Source of the DNA: Haberlea rhodopensis | Lineage: Eukaryota > Streptophyta > Magnoliopsida > Lamiales > Gesneriaceae | DNA: 64,000 bases | Direction of reading: 5' to 3' | Assembly (NCBI GenBank): GCA_907163345.1 | Contig: CAJQUN010000444.1 | Coordinates: 248,001 to 312,000, forward strand | In this document: piece after piece, positions 59,459 to 64,000 of the stretch | Position numbering within the stretch: position 1 is the first letter of the stretch | How the letters are laid out: each line of letters opens with the position of its first letter | Position numbers and translations under genes: made by a program | Notes under the pieces: model-generated | Databases searched by the model: none | Told to the model about the DNA's origin: nothing | What the model saw: the letters and a program-made list of their open reading frames with translations, nothing else

Positions 59459-59546
59459 TTAGGTTACTTTAATAATTAAAAAAAACGATTATTTTTTAAA
59501 TAAATTTCGAAAATCGAATATTTGATTAAAAAACCCAGTTAATTTG

Positions 59547-62278
59547 GCACCGCGCCTTAGCTTGTAACCTGGTATATATATCCAACAAAGCGTCCGACAC
59601 AAGTTCAACAGGCAGTTCCAGAGAATAAAAAGATGGTTCATACGCATTGAACATACATAATCGTATGTATATAAAATCAAATAGGTTGGAGTGAACATAA
59701 GTCTTCCCCAACAGTACATCATAGCAATAGTTGGCATATGATATCCTTGTAGGGCCCAATAGACTATCTAAACAAAAGTCATCTACGAAAGTGCAGTAGT
59801 AGATTACATCAATCATAGTAAAAGTAAATCTCAACGAGCTCAAAAAAACCAATCAAAAGTTGTTCGCAAGAGTTTTCAAAATGACGATTGCTAGAATTAT
59901 AGTTTATATTTATTGTTGTAGTTGCATTGTTATCAAACAAGTAATATATAATTATCATAATTTAATTTTTCTAATTTTTTTGATATAATCTCCTTATACA
60001 TGAAGGGAAAATTTGATGTCAAACACCATAACAAAGGTAATCGAGAACAATCACATATTAACAACGGGTCGTAGGTAAGCCAAAACTTAAAATGTATACA
60101 AACAAGCAAAACTGACGACCTATAATCTACCAAAAATTCATCATGCCGAATGTTTTTTAAAAAAATATTACTAAAGTTTGCCACAACGAAAACTTATTTT
60201 TAACTCTTTTTTTTTAAATAAGTTCATATAAAAATTTATTATTAAAGTTTGCCACGAGAAAAATCTATTTTGAACTATCTGTTTTTTTTAATTCATACTT
60301 GACAAAATCAACAAGTTTTTTTCTAAAAAAAAAAGATAACATTTTAAATTTTAAAAATTGAGATGAATGCACTGTTGGGTCAAGGGTTTTGATATAATCT
60401 CCTTATTTATTAAGGAAATATTTGATGCCAAACATCAGAACAAATGTAAATAGGTAATGCCACATATTAGAAATGTGTCGTAGATAAGAAAAAAATCAAA
60501 ATGTACATAAACAATCAAAATCGACGATATGTGATATACCAGAAATTCATCATACCGAATATTTTATAAAAAATACAAAATAAAAGAAAAAATAAAAGAA
60601 AAAAGAAATAAAAAAATTTAAAATAAAAAATAAACAAAGTGACGTAATATATATATATATATATTTGAGAAGATGTAATAAGGTGAATTGGTATTGAAGC
60701 ATATAGGGAATAAATAATAAATTGTTCAATCTCTCTATAAGCTTGAGTTTTTAGATGAGACAGTAATTCTTTATGGTATCATAGCTTTTGGTTAACGTCA
60801 ATATCCTGAGTTCAAAACTTACACAGTTTCACCTATATTAAATATTCACTTAATGTGCCTGTTAAAAAATATGAACAAATCGGTCTACAAGTGAGGAAAA
60901 TAATTAGAGAATAAATAATAAATTGTTTAATCTTTCTACAAGCTCGAGCCGAGAAATCGAGTTTGATTAATAAGTTAGTATTGGAGTGAGGGATGAGTTA
61001 GAAAATTAATGGCATTACGGTTGCTTAATCAAGAAAATGTAATAATATTAATATCGGGAACAGTGTGCTGCCCTGCCAGCTGGTTTAAATGGCTGTTCAG
61101 TGACTCCAGCTGGTTTAAAACTTTTTGGGGACAATTTGTAAATCTGGGAGTCGCTAATTCAATTTAAATTTAGTTTTCCTCGTTAATAGATTAAAGAAAA
61201 AGAAAAGAAGTACGTATTGGACCTTCATTTTCAATCTCGATAAATACATGAAGACCGTTGTCGTTAATGTAATTAAGACACGAGTTTTGAATCATTTCCT
61301 AATAATGTTTATTTTGCAAACAAAATGTTAATAATGTATGGAATTAAGTGGCGGACGCAAGAAAAATTAGTAAAGGAAGCAAAAAGTTTTAAAATACAAA
61401 TGTAGGTTCAAAAAAAATTTACTGGGTCAAAATTTTTTGAAGGGGCGTAAACTATTATTTTTGAGGAGTAAATTGCAATTTTTGGGTGGTTAAATATGTA
61501 TAAATTTAAGATACTACATTGACGTCATCCCTCGTTGATCTTATTCTACAACATCTGTGTAATGTCCCGATCTAAAGAATAATATAATGATCTCATGTGT
61601 TATGTGATTTTGGCATGGAATTTTTTAATGTTGGAATATTTTTTATTTATTTAAAGAAAGTACAAAAATATTGAAATCCAGATATACAAATTAAATCTTG
61701 ATCACTTCTTCAAATTAGTATATGTTTTGCATGTGAATTCTGAGATTTGGTAATCTTTTGTGTTGTATGTATTTCAGTAATCCAAGGTGATTTGGTCTAC
61801 AGACAATTGATATCCCAATATATTCACATGTTTCACCCCCTTTCAAGGTTTTATCATTTCTTCTTTTGATAAAATGTGGGCACGTGAATAACAAATTGTT
61901 GAATGGGTTTAATGTAGATAGCATAAACTTTTCAATGTTAGATTGAATGTGAGTAACTGTTGTCTTTGCAATAAATTTCAGCACATCCACAACTGTATCA
62001 TTTGAATAAATATTTGTATGCATCTAGTTTGATCTTCATTTATACACCAACTACATATTAAAACATAATATATTTTAAATGAAAAATACATCAACTAACA
62101 TATCAATCCTTTTAGATAAATCATATTAAGTGGTTCATAAATACAAGTATTTTCCCATCATTTGAAAGATGTGACGGAGGCGAGCAGAGGAAGCGATCTC
62201 CTCTATTTTTTAATTTGTTCATATGATCACATAGTTAATTTTATGTATAATATATTAATAAAATATTATTTTAATAAA
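59547..62278. repeat. AT-rich stretch with a diverged 200-bp duplication
   Basis: Two copies of a segment with TTTTGATATAATCTCCTTAT, then AAATTCATCATGCCGAAT / AAATTCATCATACCGAAT, lie at about 59978-60175 and 60389-60580, direct orientation. A (TA)n run is at 60648-60664. Open frames at 59489-59852 and 61715-62023 (minus) were not recognised. Otherwise nothing is seen. Confidence 0.55.
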
Positions 62279-62888
62279 CCCGACCACGATTCAGAACCGT
62301 CGGTTTGACGGTTCAAAAAACATTGACCCTTAACATTAACCTTTCTTGACGGTTCCGGTTACGATTACGGTTAACCAACGGTTACGGTTACGATTTGACC
62401 CTTATTTTTTTAAAAAAAGGTTAAAAATATTATTAAAATTTGAAATAAAGTGTAAAATGTGTTTGAATGTGCTTTCAAACATGGATTAAATATAAAATAA
62501 CGTGAAATAAATCCAAGCTCATATACTTAAAATGTGTAAGATATATTTGTTTGGTTAATGTATATAAATTATAACACTATATTTAGATCAACATGGCTCT
62601 TATAGCTTAGTAGTTGAAGCTAATTATTCAATTTGGAGGTCATGAGTTCAAATCTACACCATATCATATATTTTAAATTTAAAAATGTAAAAAAAATTAA
62701 AATAACCCTTTAAACCGACGGTTCACAGGTTAGCAAAATTATGACCCTTAACCGGCCCTTCTATAGACGGACCGATTACGGGTCTGACCCTTCGAGCCGT
62801 TGACCTGGTTAACCGGCCCGTTCCGTTGACCACAGTTCGGTTCCGAGCCGGTTCAGGGATAATGATGACCCTTGATCGGGTCGAATTA
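62279..62888. mobile_element. Worn repeat element rich in AACCGG/CGGTT motifs
   Basis: Outer blocks 62279-62400 and 62700-62888 are full of ACGGTT, AACCG(G/T) and GACCCTTAAC motifs in both orientations (CCGTCGGTTTGACGGTTC at the left; CGAGCCGGTTCAGGG at the right) around an AT-rich core. This resembles non-autonomous hAT-type repeats. The termini were not resolved. Confidence 0.4.
62590..62670 (+). repeat. tRNA-like pol III promoter (SINE or tRNA relic)
   Basis: An A box TAGCTTAGTAG (62603-62613) fits TRGYNNANNNG, and a B box GTTCAAATC (62646-62654) fits GWTCRANNC, with 32 bp between. The two arms do not fold into a full cloverleaf by eye and no anticodon stem is convincing. It is likely a tRNA-derived SINE head or a decayed tRNA gene. 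Confidence 0.45.
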
Positions 62889-63032
62889 TTTAGTTCCTCT
62901 AATTCTTTTGAGTTTTATAACATCATTTACGCACTATCCTAACTCAAGCTGCGTCGTTTTGTTTGTAAATAAAAGAGTTGAACTCCATCCCATGATCAAC
63001 TACCCATGTGAACAAATAAAAAAAAAACCGTG

Positions 63033-64000
63033 CTAACAAAGGTCATAAAGATGTGAGCTTCCAAACCTCCTGAGCCCTCTTACAATGCCAATGTACATGG
63101 GAACAAATCTTGAAAAATATTTCAAACAGCCATTGCAAATTGGATCAACATTCAAACCTCTCACAACAAAGTTATCACTCATTAGAAGTGCATTATACAG
63201 CACCCTCCATCTATGGATCTTCACCTTATTTACAAGTTTGTAAAAATTTGTTACCCATAACTAGAGCTGTCAGAACGGGCCAGCCCGACCTAAATGGGCT
63301 GGCCCGCCCGACCCGCGACCCAAACGGGGTGAAAATCCCAACCCAACCCGATCCGAAGCGGGCCGCGGGTTGGGGCGGGCTGGCCCGCCGAAATATATTT
63401 TTTAAAATTTAAATTTTTTTTTTTTTAAAAAATAAATTTTGAATTTCTTTTTTCAAAAAAAAAAACTTCAAAATAAAATTTACATCTAAACTTGCCGAAC
63501 CTGGAACTGATGCTAGAAGAATACTGAAACTTGTTTCAGGTTTTATCTAGATATTAACACTGCTACTAGAAAAACTTGATTAGTGAATCAATATTTTACT
63601 CAATTTTGAAATACTCGTTGCAACTTTCAAGCAAGACTAAGTGAAAAATATATAGTAGATCGAATGCTTCAATGTGATATTGAGTTTTTATCTATGAATT
63701 GAGCCTAAAAAAAATAACAAATTTTATTTTAAAAAAATGGGGCCAACAACAGGGTTGGCCCGCCAAAACCCACAACCCGTTTGGGCCAGCCCGTATAGGC
63801 CCGCCTGCTGGTTGGCCATAAAAATGCTGGCCCAACCTGCCTATTTGGCGGATTGGGGACCTGGCCTATTTTGACAGTTCTACCCATGACCACTCGCCAT
63901 AGTAGCAATATTCATAGCCACCTTGTAGCCGGACTTGACATTATATTCAACCTTCCGATCAAAGTGCCAAACCACGGTATCTTCTGTCTCAGTCGATGCC
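63033..64000 (-). mobile_element. LINE reverse-transcriptase C-terminal remnant, split by a hAT element
   Basis: On the minus strand the window edge (64000-63891) reads TVVWHFDRKVEYNVKSGYKV, the region just before the zinc-binding domain of plant LINE reverse transcriptases. It resumes at 63224-63033 with VKIHRWRVLYNALLMSDNFV and LNVDPICNGC, the zf-RVT domain, after which a frame change leads to HVHWHCKRAQEVW. A 621-bp hAT element sits between the two parts. The upstream endonuclease and RT core would lie beyond the window. Confidence 0.75.
63262..63882. mobile_element. Non-autonomous hAT element with 8-bp target duplication
   Basis: The left end TAGAGCTGTCAGAACGGGCC and the reverse complement of the right end, TAGAACTGTCAAAATAGGCC, form a 20-bp terminal inverted repeat with few mismatches. 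CCCATAAC (63254-63261) and CCCATGAC (63883-63890) flank it, an 8-bp target duplication with one change, as in hAT insertions. GC-rich GGGCC/CCCG(A/C) arms surround an AT-rich core. No transposase. Confidence 0.82.

Larger units (their letters stand above)
54140..59536. mobile_element. Two-gene Mutator-like element with 10-bp target duplication
   Basis: The left end GGGTTTTTTAACTTTTTAAT and the reverse complement of the right end, GGGTTTTTTAATCAAATATT, start a terminal inverted repeat that continues with AAATTTATTTAA, AAATAATCGTTTTTTTT and ATTAAAGTAACCTAAGTCGC. The 10-bp AGTTAATTTG stands directly outside both ends (54130-54139 and 59537-59546), a perfect target duplication of the 9-11 bp length made by Mutator-like transposases. 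Inside, a transposase remnant runs on the plus strand (54759-56339) and a plant mobile domain gene runs toward it on the minus strand (58882-56547). Arrays of a palindromic GTCGCCAT motif lie next to each end. The 5397-bp copy is complete at its ends but cannot move itself. Confidence 0.88.

Noticed and set aside
61715..62023. 102-codon minus-strand frame as a gene
   Set aside because: No recognised motif and no splice or promoter context; probably chance in AT-rich DNA.
62590..62670. Functional tRNA gene
   Set aside because: A and B boxes fit but the acceptor and anticodon stems do not pair convincingly; better read as a SINE head or relic.

Overview
This is a eudicot plant nuclear window. 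It has GT-AG introns, AT-rich intergenic DNA, plant-specific families (DVL/RTFL peptide, group C MAPKK, HOTHEAD-like oxidoreductase, plant mobile domain protein) and nested plant transposons. I cannot name the species. An asterid is a weak guess from the look of the repeats. All functional calls come from reading the translated exons against remembered family features; no database search was possible.

Layout. 1-900: a long inverted-repeat element. 920-5040: a decayed EXO84C exocyst gene, split by a solo LTR. 5711-6575: an intact four-exon RNase H2 subunit C gene. 8141-11032 (minus): an intact GT32-type alpha-1,4-glycosyltransferase. 11.7-13.7 kb: a head-to-head array of about 25 short GTGCACGAAA repeats. 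14.5-14.8 kb: a fragment of the proteasome subunit RPN8. 16235-18178 (minus): an ankyrin/PGG membrane protein with one frame break. 18.2-35 kb: mostly mobile DNA, holding a MITE, a Helitron 3' end, a PIF/Harbinger-type element with TAA target duplications, an LTR plus primer-binding site and gag fragment, a duplicated tail of the HOTHEAD-like gene, and a degenerate endogenous pararetrovirus.

35682-37571 (minus): an intact HOTHEAD-like GMC oxidoreductase. 38948-40668: an intact WSS1/WLM-type DNA-repair metalloprotease with RanBP2 zinc fingers. 41.4-43.6 kb: a MITE, a LINE tail and two small Helitrons side by side. 44249-45292: an intact single-exon MAPK kinase of the MKK4/MKK5 type. 49.9-52.9 kb: a metallophosphoesterase pseudogene that has lost internal catalytic exons. 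53637-53819 (minus): a DVL/RTFL small peptide gene. 54140-59536: a complete-ended 5.4 kb Mutator-like element with a perfect 10-bp target duplication, arrays of a palindromic motif just inside both ends, a transposase remnant lacking its DDE core, and a second convergent gene coding for a plant mobile domain protein. 62.3-64 kb: a repeat with a tRNA-like promoter, and a LINE reverse-transcriptase remnant split by a 621-bp hAT element with an 8-bp target duplication.

The host genes do not form a pathway; they are ordinary scattered eukaryotic genes. The window's interest lies in gene decay (EXO84C, MPPE-like, RPN8 fragment, ankyrin/PGG) beside intact housekeeping genes, and in the two-gene MULE.
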